Assembly (NCBI GenBank): GCA_944324835.1
Contig: CALUXV010000007.1
Span: forward strand, 1 to 52,429
Reading direction: 5' to 3'
Length of the DNA: 52,429 nt
Origin: Candidatus Gastranaerophilales bacterium
Lineage (GTDB): Bacteria; Cyanobacteriota; Vampirovibrionia; Gastranaerophilales; Gastranaerophilaceae
The notes beneath the pieces were generated by a model. It was not told where the DNA came from and searched no databases. It saw nothing but the letters and a program-made list of their open reading frames with translations. Positions 26,362-35,274 of this stretch are shown piece by piece. Position 1 is the first letter of the stretch; each line of letters opens with the position of its first letter. Both the position numbers and the translations under genes were made by a program.

Positions 26362-26976
26362 ATGACATCTATAAATTTTAAAGCCAACTATTTAAACTCC
26401 GCAAGAGTACAAAAGTATCAAAATTCTGAATACAGACCATTTGATGCGTCTTTTGTAAAAGTAGATTTAAACAACCAGCAAGACTTAGATGCACTTAAAT
26501 CGACCGCAATAGAGTGGGGAGAAACAGCTTTTTCATCCCCAATTTATTCAGCAGCAAGTGGAGATTCAAAACTCGAAAAGCCGGGAAATCGTCATTTTTA
26601 TATTTTAACTTCACAAAAAAATTCATTTGATAAACTTAATCCTGATACTATTCTGGGAATGGCTGAAATAGATAAACTATCTGAAACAAATTCTCTTGAA
26701 TATTTGCAAGTCAATCCTAAATACATAACATCACATAAGAAAAAAACAGTTATTGATAAATGCCTTGACATAATATTTAAACCGAAAGAAGAAACAAAAG
26801 TTATACCTGAATATAAACAGATAGGCTCCGCAATATTAAACTCCCTGAAATCTATATTTTCTGATAAACCAATGATTTTATTAACTGTTCCTGAAGCAAA
26901 AAAATTCTATAAAAAGAACGGTTTTGTACAAGAATCCATTATTAATCCTTATGGATTAATATGGAAAAGAAAATAA
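26362..26976 (+). CDS. GNAT-like protein, tandem copy 2
   Basis: This protein of about 204 residues is a diverged paralogue of the preceding gene. MTSINFKANYLNS aligns with MNQINFTANYINS, then P-F-[ED]-x-S, L-N-N, and W-G-E. The C-terminal half again fits GNAT (QIGSAILNSLKSIFSDKP and KFYKKNGFVQES). It has an extra Lys-rich insertion (about 132-150, HKKKTVIDKC). An in-frame ATG at 26347 adds five residues. Clear tandem duplication followed by divergence. Confidence 0.65.
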   Translation: MTSINFKANYLNSARVQKYQNSEYRPFDASFVKVDLNNQQDLDALKSTAIEWGETAFSSPIYSAASGDSKLEKPGNRHFYILTSQKNSFDKLNPDTILGMAEIDKLSETNSLEYLQVNPKYITSHKKKTVIDKCLDIIFKPKEETKVIPEYKQIGSAILNSLKSIFSDKPMILLTVPEAKKFYKKNGFVQESIINPYGLIWKRK

Positions 26977-27001
26977 TTACTAGAAAATATATTAAATAGT
27001 A

Positions 27002-27030
27002 TTTACTTTTTTAATTTCCTATGCTATCAT
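27002..27030 (+). promoter_or_regulatory. Promoter of the 64-aa gene
   Basis: TTTACT (27002-27007), a 17-bp spacer and TATCAT (27025-27030) with an extended TGC form a good promoter 37 bp before the small ORF. Confidence 0.55.
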
Positions 27031-27066
27031 TAATGTGTTCAAATATTTAAAACTTGAGGGAGAAAA

Positions 27067-27261
27067 ATGGAAGAAAAACTTATAAATATAAGTGCACAAT
27101 TAAATATAGTAGAGAGTTTATCAAGAATCCTACTTGAAATAATTCAAGATGGCGAAAATCTTAAAAAGGCTGATACTAACAATCTTTCACGTATTATACT
27201 AAATGAAATTATTAAAATAAAAAACAATATAAATGAACTAGAAGTTGAAATGGGAATATAA
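27067..27261 (+). CDS. Small helical hypothetical protein
   Basis: This 64-residue all-helical protein has heptad-like hydrophobic spacing and is acidic overall. It has no membrane segment. It begins with a strong ribosome site (GAGGGAG) and has its own promoter, so it is very likely real despite its size. It ends 3 bp from the convergent HEAT-protein gene. Function unknown; a small regulatory or dimeric coiled-coil protein would fit. Confidence 0.7.
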   Translation: MEEKLINISAQLNIVESLSRILLEIIQDGENLKKADTNNLSRIILNEIIKIKNNINELEVEMGI

Positions 27262-27264
27262 GTA

Positions 27265-28434
27265 CTACAATGCAACTGCAACAGCACGAATATTTTCATC
27301 CGTTATATTATTAAGTCCCTGCTGCTTATATTCGTCAGTCAACTTGTCCATAGATTTTAAAATACTCATTGCTTTTAAAATAACCGTCTGATTATCTCCA
27401 CTTAAAAGAGATGCAATACTATCAGAATCCTTTATCAAATCCATTACAAAGAATATAAAATCACTTTCTTCATAAAGTTCTTCATAAAGAAATGAAGTAT
27501 ATTTATTCACATTAATTGTATTTAAAAGAATATTTATATCATTAACTTCATTTTTTGTATTTTTATCTTCATCAAACAAATATTCTTCATTTTCAACAAA
27601 AAGATTAAATTTTTCTTTTGCCAGTATTAATGCAGTTGCAATTGGGCCTGATGGAGATGCTTTCATTAATGAGTCAATAAATCCATAGAATTCATAATCA
27701 ATAATTTGAGATACCGGTATTAACTCAACAAGGCCATTTAAAATATAACAAAATGCAAGTATAGCATCATCATTTAATTCTGTATTCAGCATAGACGCTA
27801 AAGACGAAAGATATGGAATTTCGCCTGCAATATTTTCAGCCATGCCTGAATTTTTCATTGCATCAAATAAACTTTTAACAGCACTAACATCTTGATAATT
27901 AACCAGAAATTTTACAGCTGCATATTGTTCAAAACTGTCTTTTGATTTTAGTTTTTCAATTGCTTGATTATAAGATTGTTTATCATTTAATTTTGAAAGC
28001 GCTCTGGCACAATTTACAGCTAAATCAGGATTTTGAGAATATGCATTGTGTCTTAAATCTTCAAGCGCAGATTCATTTTTTATATAAGAAAAGAAACTTG
28101 CAGCATAAGTTTTTTCCGGCTCTTCACCGTATTTTAATAAATCAAGCATTTTTTGAACATCTGTTTCATCTGCATATTGTGCTAACGTCGATGAGATAAA
28201 ATCATCATAATACGGAGAATAAACTTTTAAAAATTGATAAAGATTTTTATAGTTTGATTTATTACAAGCTTTTGCAAGTCTTTGAGCAACATTCTGTTTT
28301 ACAAAATCAAATAAGAAATCATCTCTCGAAACAAGTTCAGAGAATAATTCAACATCAGATGTATTAATGATACGTTCTGCAACAGGTTCATAACCTTTCG
28401 GGTCTTTTCCTGTCAAATTTTTAATCAAATCCAT
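27265..28434 (-). CDS. HEAT-repeat-like protein
   Basis: This protein of about 389 residues is built of helical pairs resembling HEAT/ARM repeats (for example YAASFFSYIKNESALEDLRH and AVNCARALSKLNDKQSY). The repeats are less regular toward the C-terminus. No signal or membrane segment is seen. It is likely a protein-protein interaction scaffold. I use the ATG at 28434; a TTG two codons upstream (28440) abuts the previous stop. It is probably co-transcribed with the DprA-like gene. Confidence 0.78.
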   Translation of the reverse strand: MDLIKNLTGKDPKGYEPVAERIINTSDVELFSELVSRDDFLFDFVKQNVAQRLAKACNKSNYKNLYQFLKVYSPYYDDFISSTLAQYADETDVQKMLDLLKYGEEPEKTYAASFFSYIKNESALEDLRHNAYSQNPDLAVNCARALSKLNDKQSYNQAIEKLKSKDSFEQYAAVKFLVNYQDVSAVKSLFDAMKNSGMAENIAGEIPYLSSLASMLNTELNDDAILAFCYILNGLVELIPVSQIIDYEFYGFIDSLMKASPSGPIATALILAKEKFNLFVENEEYLFDEDKNTKNEVNDINILLNTINVNKYTSFLYEELYEESDFIFFVMDLIKDSDSIASLLSGDNQTVILKAMSILKSMDKLTDEYKQQGLNNITDENIRAVAVAL

Positions 28435-28440
28435 AGTCAA

Positions 28441-29025
28441 TTAATCTAAGTAAAATACTGTAACAACTTTGTGACCTTCTTCTGCATATTCAACAGCAGT
28501 ATGTAAGGTCTTACTTGTATGTGACAAGAAACAGATTAACTGATTACAATCATCAATAATCTCTCTGTTGCAAACTCTTGATGCATCAGCAAGTGTCATC
28601 ATTGCTCTATCAGCATGTTCAACAATATTAGGGACACCAATTAGTTGGTCTTGTACATCACTAGGCTGCTGACCAATGGTCTGCGGCAAAATAACTTTTA
28701 ATTTTTGCGGATTTGCCTTCATAGCACCTCTAATAGCTGCAGCATTTGTCCCATAAGAACCGCCGGATGTAATAATTGTATTCCCCTGCCCTACAAGAGC
28801 AGTAGTTAGCGTTTCAATCATTTGCTGGTGAGTAATAGCAAGGTTTCTAGAACCGATAATTGCAATACGTTTAGCAGGTTGCTTAATAGTTGCCAATTCC
28901 ATTGATAATTCATCAACGGTATCAGGAGATGAATCCCCGGCATCTAATTTATCGTCAATTGGAACCATAATAGATGCTGCTTGATTTTCATTGTTATTAT
29001 CTGCTAAATTCATAATATCTGACAT
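28441..29025 (-). CDS. DprA/SLOG Rossmann-fold protein
   Basis: This 194-residue protein has a disordered acidic N-terminus (1-55) and one Rossmann-like SLOG domain: RIAIIGSRN, TIITSGGSYGTNAAAIRGA and HKVVTVFYLD. These are the nucleotide or ligand-binding loops of DprA/LOG-type proteins. It lacks the SAM and C-terminal winged-helix domains of a full DprA, so a role in loading RecA on incoming DNA is doubtful. The ATG at 29025 follows AAGGTGG; an upstream GTG (29034) overlaps that site. Confidence 0.8.
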   Translation of the reverse strand: MSDIMNLADNNNENQAASIMVPIDDKLDAGDSSPDTVDELSMELATIKQPAKRIAIIGSRNLAITHQQMIETLTTALVGQGNTIITSGGSYGTNAAAIRGAMKANPQKLKVILPQTIGQQPSDVQDQLIGVPNIVEHADRAMMTLADASRVCNREIIDDCNQLICFLSHTSKTLHTAVEYAEEGHKVVTVFYLD

Positions 29026-29106
29026 TCTTTCCACCTTCTAATTGCAATGTACATTCTTTTCGTGTATGGTAATAATATCATAAAACTTTGATTTTGGAAA
29101 TAGGGG

Positions 29107-31656
29107 ATGGAAAATTTATTAGAGAATCTAAATGAACAGCAGGTTGAGTCTGTTAAAACAACCAAAGGGGCTTTGTTAATACTGGCCGGTGCAGGCAGCG
29201 GTAAAACAAAGGTTTTAACTTCTCGTATTGCTTATATGATTAAAAATGGTGCTAGAGCACATAATATTCTGGCTGTTACATTTACAAACAAAGCAGCAAA
29301 AGAAATGAAAGAACGTCTTTCTGCAATATTAGGAGAAGATGTTGTAAGGTATATGTGGGTTGGAACTTTCCATAGCATATGCGGTCGAATTTTAAGACAA
29401 GACATTGATAAATACGCATTTCAATCAGGTAAATCCCTAGATAAGAATTTCACAATATATGATGAACAAGATTCTATTGCGGTAATAAAACAGGCAATAA
29501 AAAAATTAAACCTTGATGACAAAACATACCAGCCTAAACTTGTCAAAGCAGTTATTTCCAATGCAAAAAATAAAATGCAGGATGCATATTCTTTTGCAAC
29601 GTTTGCCAGAGATTTTAAATCCCAAAGAATTGCTCAGGTTTTTGAAGAATATGAAAATACTCTCAACAACAATAATGCAATAGATTTTGATGATATGCTG
29701 ATGCTCTGTGTAAAATTACTTGAACAAAATCCGGAAGTCAGACAAAAATACTATTCAAAATTTGAACACATTCTTGTAGATGAGTTTCAAGACACGAACC
29801 AGGCGCAATATAATTTAATAAGAGCGTTATATACAAATTACCAGCCGGAAGAAAGTATTCCTGAATCACGCTCTTTGTGTGTTGTTGGAGATGTAGACCA
29901 ATCAATTTACAGCTGGCGTGGTGCCGATTTTAAAATTATTCTGAATTTCCAAAATGATTTTAAAAAGTGTAAACTAATAAAACTTGAACAAAACTATCGT
30001 TCAACAGCTTGCATATTAAAAGCCGCAAACGCAATCATCGAAAACAATGAAGAACGTGTTGACAAAGTTCTTTATTCAAACAAAGGCGATGGAGAAAAAA
30101 TCACATATTACGAAGCAGATGATGAAGCGGATGAGGCTAATTTTATAACCTCAACCATCAAAAGAACTTCCGCAAATTATAATCAGTTTGCAATTTTATA
30201 TCGAACAAATGCTCAATCCCGTGCGTTAGAAGAAGCGTGTATTGCAGCAGGAATTCCATACAAAATATACGGAGGTTTAAAATTCTACGATAGAAAAGAA
30301 ATTAAAGATGCAATTGCATATTTAAAACTCATTTACAACCCGAATGATTCACAAAGTTTCAGACGTATAGTAAATGTTCCTAAACGCTCTATCGGAGAAA
30401 CGACCCTCAAACATTTGCAAGAATTTGCAGACAGTAATGATATTAGTCTTTTTGAAGCAGTTGAAAGAATAGAAGACTGTAGCGCAATAACTCCAAAAAC
30501 CCGCTCAAAACTTATTGAATTTGGAAAATTAATCGGAAATTTCAAAGCTGTTGTGAATAATTATCCGCTGCACGAATTCATTGGACTTGTAATAGAAAAA
30601 AGCGGGTATATAAGAGAGTTGCAGGAAGACGGTTCTGAAGAAGAACTTGCAAGAATAGAAAACTTACAGGAACTTGTAAACGTTGCAAGTGAGTTTGAAC
30701 CGGAAGATGAAAATAACAGACTCGGCGAATTTCTTGCACAAGTTGCACTTGTTTCTGATATCGACGGGATGGAAGAAATCAGTAACAATGTTACCTTGAT
30801 GACACTTCATTCTGCAAAAGGCCTGGAATTTCCGACAGTATTTCTGGCAGGGTTAGAAGAAGGAATATTCCCGCATTCCAGAACGTTCAATTCTATGTCT
30901 GAATTAGAAGAAGAACGCCGTTTGATGTATGTCGGTGTTACCCGTGCGGAAGAAAAATTATATATAACATCTGCAAAACGCAGACAAATGTGGGGTGAAT
31001 ACAAATACTATAATCCAAGCCGCTTTATTGAAGAAATACCGCCTCAACTCTTGGATTCCTTCTCTTCAAACGGAGAATATTCATCAGAAAGAACATTTAG
31101 AAGTGCAGTTAATAAACTTCGCTCTAATACAACTTCTTCGATTCCAAAATCAACATCTATCCCATCCGGGAGTTTCGGAACAGGTTTTGTTGCACCAAAA
31201 GGAGTGCAATCGTTAGGAAATCCTCAAAGAAAATCCGGAACAGGCTTTGGTTCTGATTTTGTTGCACCTAAAGGTATCAATGGTTTAAGCAACCATCCGA
31301 AACGCACACCTCAAAGAACAATTCTTGTAAAAAGTCAAAAGAATAAAGAACGTGCGGCACAGAGAGCAGAAGAAAGTGCAAAAAAATTCTTTGAAAACAA
31401 TTCTATTAAAAGAATGCTTGAAGAAAAACGTAAACAAGAAGCAATGCAGGCACAAATAGATAAAGAACGAGAAGAAAAACAAGCACAAATTGATTATTTC
31501 TTTAATGTCGGCGAACGAGTTTTCCATGAAAAACTCGGTGTCGGACATATTATGGATGTTGCACAAATTGGCGATAGTACAATGTATACGATAGATTTTG
31601 GTAAAATGGGTAAAAAAGCTATGGATGCCGCATATGCACACCTTAAGAAATTTTAA
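29107..31656 (+). CDS. pcrA: UvrD/PcrA-type 3'-5' DNA helicase
   Basis: This superfamily 1A helicase (849 aa) acts in repair and replication. Motifs in order are Q-motif LNEQQVESV, Walker A AGAGSGKT (27-34), VDEFQDTNQ (about 224), GDVDQSIYSWRGAD, QNYRS, TLHSAKGLEFPTVF and VGVTRAEEKLY. The C-terminus ends in a Tudor-like RNAP-binding domain (ERVFHEKLGVGHIMDVA...), as in PcrA. Between them, near 688-735, two copies of a GTGF...FVAPKG...L.N motif occur, followed by a Lys/Glu/Gln coiled coil. That linker is unusual. It ends at a bidirectional terminator. Confidence 0.95.
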   Translation: MENLLENLNEQQVESVKTTKGALLILAGAGSGKTKVLTSRIAYMIKNGARAHNILAVTFTNKAAKEMKERLSAILGEDVVRYMWVGTFHSICGRILRQDIDKYAFQSGKSLDKNFTIYDEQDSIAVIKQAIKKLNLDDKTYQPKLVKAVISNAKNKMQDAYSFATFARDFKSQRIAQVFEEYENTLNNNNAIDFDDMLMLCVKLLEQNPEVRQKYYSKFEHILVDEFQDTNQAQYNLIRALYTNYQPEESIPESRSLCVVGDVDQSIYSWRGADFKIILNFQNDFKKCKLIKLEQNYRSTACILKAANAIIENNEERVDKVLYSNKGDGEKITYYEADDEADEANFITSTIKRTSANYNQFAILYRTNAQSRALEEACIAAGIPYKIYGGLKFYDRKEIKDAIAYLKLIYNPNDSQSFRRIVNVPKRSIGETTLKHLQEFADSNDISLFEAVERIEDCSAITPKTRSKLIEFGKLIGNFKAVVNNYPLHEFIGLVIEKSGYIRELQEDGSEEELARIENLQELVNVASEFEPEDENNRLGEFLAQVALVSDIDGMEEISNNVTLMTLHSAKGLEFPTVFLAGLEEGIFPHSRTFNSMSELEEERRLMYVGVTRAEEKLYITSAKRRQMWGEYKYYNPSRFIEEIPPQLLDSFSSNGEYSSERTFRSAVNKLRSNTTSSIPKSTSIPSGSFGTGFVAPKGVQSLGNPQRKSGTGFGSDFVAPKGINGLSNHPKRTPQRTILVKSQKNKERAAQRAEESAKKFFENNSIKRMLEEKRKQEAMQAQIDKEREEKQAQIDYFFNVGERVFHEKLGVGHIMDVAQIGDSTMYTIDFGKMGKKAMDAAYAHLKKF

Positions 31657-31671
31657 GCAATTAAAAATAAA

Positions 31672-31705
31672 AAAAATAGGATAACTTTTTAGTTATCCTA
31701 TTTTT
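31672..31705 (+). terminator. Bidirectional terminator after pcrA
   Basis: AAAAATAGGATAAC (31672-31685), a 6-nt loop and GTTATCCTATTTTT (31692-31705), continuing into ATTT, form a perfect stem with T-runs on both strands. It serves pcrA (+) and the convergent HEAT gene (-). Confidence 0.9.
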
Positions 31706-31722
31706 ATTTCTACAAAATTGTA

Positions 31723-32580
31723 CTAAACTGAAGCAGTTGCTTTCTTTTGAACAGAAGCACCCGGAATAGACTGCCAGTTTGCAGCCATAATCTTTTTGAA
31801 AGATTTAAGTGCAGTATCTTCAAGTTCGCCAAGTTCTTCAGCTTCCATTATCAATTCTCTTAGAGGAAGTAATGCTCTTTGATCTCTAAGAACCCCAAGA
31901 GCTGCAGCAGCACCTGCTCTAACTAATTCATTTTCAGAACGGTTTTTCATTACTTCAATCAATGCAGGAACAGCTTTTGTATCATTTAATTTACCTAAAG
32001 AAGTTACTGCATAAATTCTAACATTAACCCATTCATCATAAAGCATATTAATAATATGATCAACAGCCTTTTTATCTCCGATTTCGCCTAATGCTCTTGT
32101 AGCATCACAACGAACGTTAACTTTTTCGTGATTTAATGAACCAATTAAAGCATCTGTTGCAACATCGCCGATTTCAATTAAAGCATCTGTAGCTGTAATA
32201 CAAACTTGAGGATTTTCATCATTTAATGCTTCAACTAAAGGTTCAACAACAATCTTGCCGCCTAAACGTCCTAAAGCACGAGCAGCACGAACTCTTACGT
32301 CTACGTTACGGTCTTCACGTAATGATTCAATTAAGAATTCAGTTGCTTTTGTATCACCCAATTCTCCTAAAGCTCTTGCAGCATATAATCTAACAGAGCC
32401 GTTTTTATCGTTTCTTAATACATCAATTAATGGTTCAACAGCTTTAGAATCGCCTAACTCACCTAAAATTCTAGCGGCGTTATATCTAACTTTTTCAGAA
32501 CTACTTGTTTTTAAATCTGATAATAATTCGTCAAAAGATTTTTTGCTTTGTTTTTTCTTACCGATAACTGATATTGTCAT
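31723..32580 (-). CDS. PBS-lyase-type HEAT-repeat protein
   Basis: This 285-residue protein consists of seven to eight regular HEAT repeats of about 31 residues, each like VRLYAARALGELGDTKA followed by a L-I-x-x-L-x-D helix. This is the pattern of phycobilisome-lyase (CpcE/NblB) HEAT proteins. No lyase substrate is expected here, so a scaffold role is more likely. GGAGG lies 7 bases before the ATG. The 300-bp region upstream (32581-32881) is very AT-rich and shows no gene or clear element. Confidence 0.88.
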   Translation of the reverse strand: MTISVIGKKKQSKKSFDELLSDLKTSSSEKVRYNAARILGELGDSKAVEPLIDVLRNDKNGSVRLYAARALGELGDTKATEFLIESLREDRNVDVRVRAARALGRLGGKIVVEPLVEALNDENPQVCITATDALIEIGDVATDALIGSLNHEKVNVRCDATRALGEIGDKKAVDHIINMLYDEWVNVRIYAVTSLGKLNDTKAVPALIEVMKNRSENELVRAGAAAALGVLRDQRALLPLRELIMEAEELGELEDTALKSFKKIMAANWQSIPGASVQKKATASV

Positions 32581-32881
32581 TACATAACCTCCGACATATA
32601 AACTTTAATTTCTTCACACTCTTATATAAAAATTTTGAGTTTAAAATAATTGCTTTTTTTCTTTGGTTTATTAAGTTTTGTTTACAATGTTATTAAATTG
32701 TTACTCGATAAAGGGTAAAACCTACACTTTATTTTCTGCGTACTAATAATATAACATATCTTTTATTTTTCTTCATAATTTTGTATATAAAATAATATTT
32801 TTTTATAAACTTTTTTTAACATAATCATTAAAAAGCCGACTATGACTACATTTTATTTTTTATTTTTATACATTATTATTA

Positions 32882-34561
32882 CTATCCAGGGATAGTAATA
32901 ATAAATTTACTACCCTTATTTAGTTTACTTTTAACTTCTATTTTTCCATTGTGCTTTGCAATAATTTTTGAAGAAATAGCTAACCCCAATCCTGTTCCGA
33001 CTCCAACTCCTTTTGTTGTATAACCTGCTAAAAATATCTTATCGACATCTTTTATTCCGCATCCGGTATCTTCGATAGATATTATTAATTTATTATCTTC
33101 AAATTTTGTTGTAATTGTAATTATTCCATTACCTTTAATTGCTTGACAGGCATTGATTAGTATATTCATAAATACTTGATTTAGCATATTAGGATAACAT
33201 TTAATCAGAGGTATTTCTCCATAATGTTTTATAATTTGTATTCTTTTTTTAGTTTCGTGTCTTATTAAATCTAAAGTTAAATCTAACTCTTTGTTAATAT
33301 TTGCTTCTTGTAATTCCGCCTCATCAAGGCGAACAAATTTTTTAAGTGAAATAACAAGATGGTTTATTCTTTGTATTGCCTCTTTATCTGTTACGTTGAT
33401 ATCTGATAAAATCTCTGCAACCTGAGGATTATCTACTTTTTTTATTAATTTTGTAAATATTTCGTTGTTTGATTTTATTGACGCAACAGGGGTATTAATT
33501 TCGTGGGCAACACCTGCTATTAACTGACCCAGCGAAGCCATTTTTTCCGAATTAATCAACTGAATTTGTGTATCTTTTAATTCTTTTAGTGTTGCTTTCA
33601 ATTCTTTTACTGTTTCCAAATTCTTTTTATATAATTTTGCGTGAACAATTGCAGTACCAAGCTGAGAAGATATGCTCTCAAGAATATCAATTTCTTCTCC
33701 CAGTTCTCTTTTTTGCCGTGATAATAAAACAACAATACCTAAAAGTTCATTTGTATGATAAATAGGAACGATAATCCGCTGCACAGATTCCTTATACGGT
33801 TCGGCCTCCTGATACTCTTTTATACATCTTGAATATGATATTTTATTATTTTTAATTTGTTTTAATACTAAACTATCATATGTAATAATATTATTTATAT
33901 TTATTTTTTTTATAGAATGAATAATTTTAAAAGTTTTTTTTTCGTTTGTTGCATAATATGCATTAAAAGCCCCGAACATAAAAGCTAATTCTTTAAGTGT
34001 AGGCTTAATAATACTAGGCAAATCTATCGACTCTCTTATAATATTAGAAATTTTATTAATCAAAGCCATTTTTATAGCCTGCGCCTGCGCTTTTTGCTTA
34101 ATATGCAGTAAATCTTGATTTTCATTTTTTAATTTATTAATTTGATTTTCAAGAAAATTATAACTATTTTCTAATAAATTTAACTTAACCTGAGCCGAAA
34201 CATCCGTAAAAAATATAATAGTATACTTTCCTCTTTTAACAGTATTTATATCATAATAAGAAAATTCATTTTGCTTATATTGATATGAAATATGTGCAAC
34301 AAAACTTTCTTTTGAGCGGACCGCTTGTATAATTGGAGAATGAACCTCTGTATCTTCAGAATCAAGCGGACAAATTTCATAATTTATTTTATGTAAAAAT
34401 TTTTTTAAATTTTTAAAATCTTGAAAAGAACGATTAAATAAGTTGTTTTTATAGACAAGCTCAATGTCATTATTAACAACTAATACAGGGCTATTAAATT
34501 TATTAAAAAGCTCAAATTTTTCCACGCATTCATTATATCTTCTTTTTGTAAACGATTGCAA
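32882..34561 (-). CDS. Soluble GAF-domain sensor histidine kinase
   Basis: This protein of about 559 residues has an N-terminal PAS-like region (17-125), a coiled coil (130-165), a GAF domain (170-305) and a second coiled coil. A HisKA domain carries the phospho-accepting His353 in GVAHEINTPVA. A HATPase_c domain has the N-box MNILINACQAI, EDTGCGI and GTGLGLAIS. It has no membrane segment, so it senses a cytosolic signal. The start is uncertain: TTG at 34561 or GTG at 34525, neither with a good ribosome site. No receiver-domain gene lies nearby; the divergent gene has an OmpR-like DNA-binding domain without a receiver. Confidence 0.9.
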   Translation of the reverse strand: MQSFTKRRYNECVEKFELFNKFNSPVLVVNNDIELVYKNNLFNRSFQDFKNLKKFLHKINYEICPLDSEDTEVHSPIIQAVRSKESFVAHISYQYKQNEFSYYDINTVKRGKYTIIFFTDVSAQVKLNLLENSYNFLENQINKLKNENQDLLHIKQKAQAQAIKMALINKISNIIRESIDLPSIIKPTLKELAFMFGAFNAYYATNEKKTFKIIHSIKKININNIITYDSLVLKQIKNNKISYSRCIKEYQEAEPYKESVQRIIVPIYHTNELLGIVVLLSRQKRELGEEIDILESISSQLGTAIVHAKLYKKNLETVKELKATLKELKDTQIQLINSEKMASLGQLIAGVAHEINTPVASIKSNNEIFTKLIKKVDNPQVAEILSDINVTDKEAIQRINHLVISLKKFVRLDEAELQEANINKELDLTLDLIRHETKKRIQIIKHYGEIPLIKCYPNMLNQVFMNILINACQAIKGNGIITITTKFEDNKLIISIEDTGCGIKDVDKIFLAGYTTKGVGVGTGLGLAISSKIIAKHNGKIEVKSKLNKGSKFIITIPG

Positions 34562-34659
34562 ATAAAAATTTACATCTTGAAATATTTTAGTTCAATAAAA
34601 AAAATTTATGTTACATTAGTAATTGTCAAAAGAAATGGGATTAGAAATAGGAGATTCTA

Positions 34660-35268
34660 ATGGCGGAGTATTTAAGTAAGGAAGAGATAAAGCAGTGGAG
34701 AAGTTCTTTAGAAAAAATCACTCTAGAAGAATTTGCTGCAAGATTAGGTAAAGTTGTTGCGGATTCAAGACCAACAAATGATCTTGTTGATAAAGTTATG
34801 AATGGAACAACTTCGTCCAATAATGAAGTTCTAAAGAACAGAAGGACTGAAAACTTATCTAGTATAGCAGAACGTGCATTTGAAAGAGAAAGACAACTAT
34901 CACATACGCCATTCTCCTTTAAGGCACCTGTTGAAAATAACAATATAAATGAAGTTAAACAAGTTGCCAACACCTCATCTAAAAATGAAATTGTTGAAAA
35001 AATTGTTAAACGACAAGAAATAGAATCCAACGATAATTTAAGAGAAGAAGTTAACATTGTTTTAAAGAAAAATTTAACAGACAGAGAACAAATTGTCTTT
35101 GATTATTTCTTAAATCATAGAAACACAACTGTTTATGCTAAAGATTTGGCTGCACTATTAAATTTACCAAGAGACTACATTTATAAGTATATTAAAAATT
35201 TACGTGCAAAAATTGAAGGCGACAAGCTTAAAAATGCTGAACGCGGCGGTTTTATTTTAACAGATTAA
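34660..35268 (+). CDS. Winged-helix DNA-binding protein (OmpR-type C-terminus, no receiver)
   Basis: This 202-residue protein has an N-terminal third that is charged and probably flexible. Residues 135-202 fit a winged helix: LTDREQIVFDYFLNHRN, then LAALLNLPRDYIYKYIKNLRAKI, and a wing ERGGFIL. The ending recalls OmpR/PhoB C-terminal domains (LRxKI ... GxGY.L). There is no phospho-acceptor receiver domain. AGGAG precedes the ATG. It is the first gene of an operon with the DUF262-like gene (6-bp gap) and is divergent from the histidine kinase. Confidence 0.75.
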   Translation: MAEYLSKEEIKQWRSSLEKITLEEFAARLGKVVADSRPTNDLVDKVMNGTTSSNNEVLKNRRTENLSSIAERAFERERQLSHTPFSFKAPVENNNINEVKQVANTSSKNEIVEKIVKRQEIESNDNLREEVNIVLKKNLTDREQIVFDYFLNHRNTTVYAKDLAALLNLPRDYIYKYIKNLRAKIEGDKLKNAERGGFILTD

Positions 35269-35274
35269 GGTCAT

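Noticed and set aside
28441-29025. Full-length DprA
   Set aside because: Lacks SAM and winged-helix domains and is about half the length; kept as a SLOG-domain protein.
31285-31641. 118-aa antisense ORF over the pcrA 3' end
   Set aside because: Phe/Cys-rich shadow of Lys/Glu-rich sense codons; no independent evidence.
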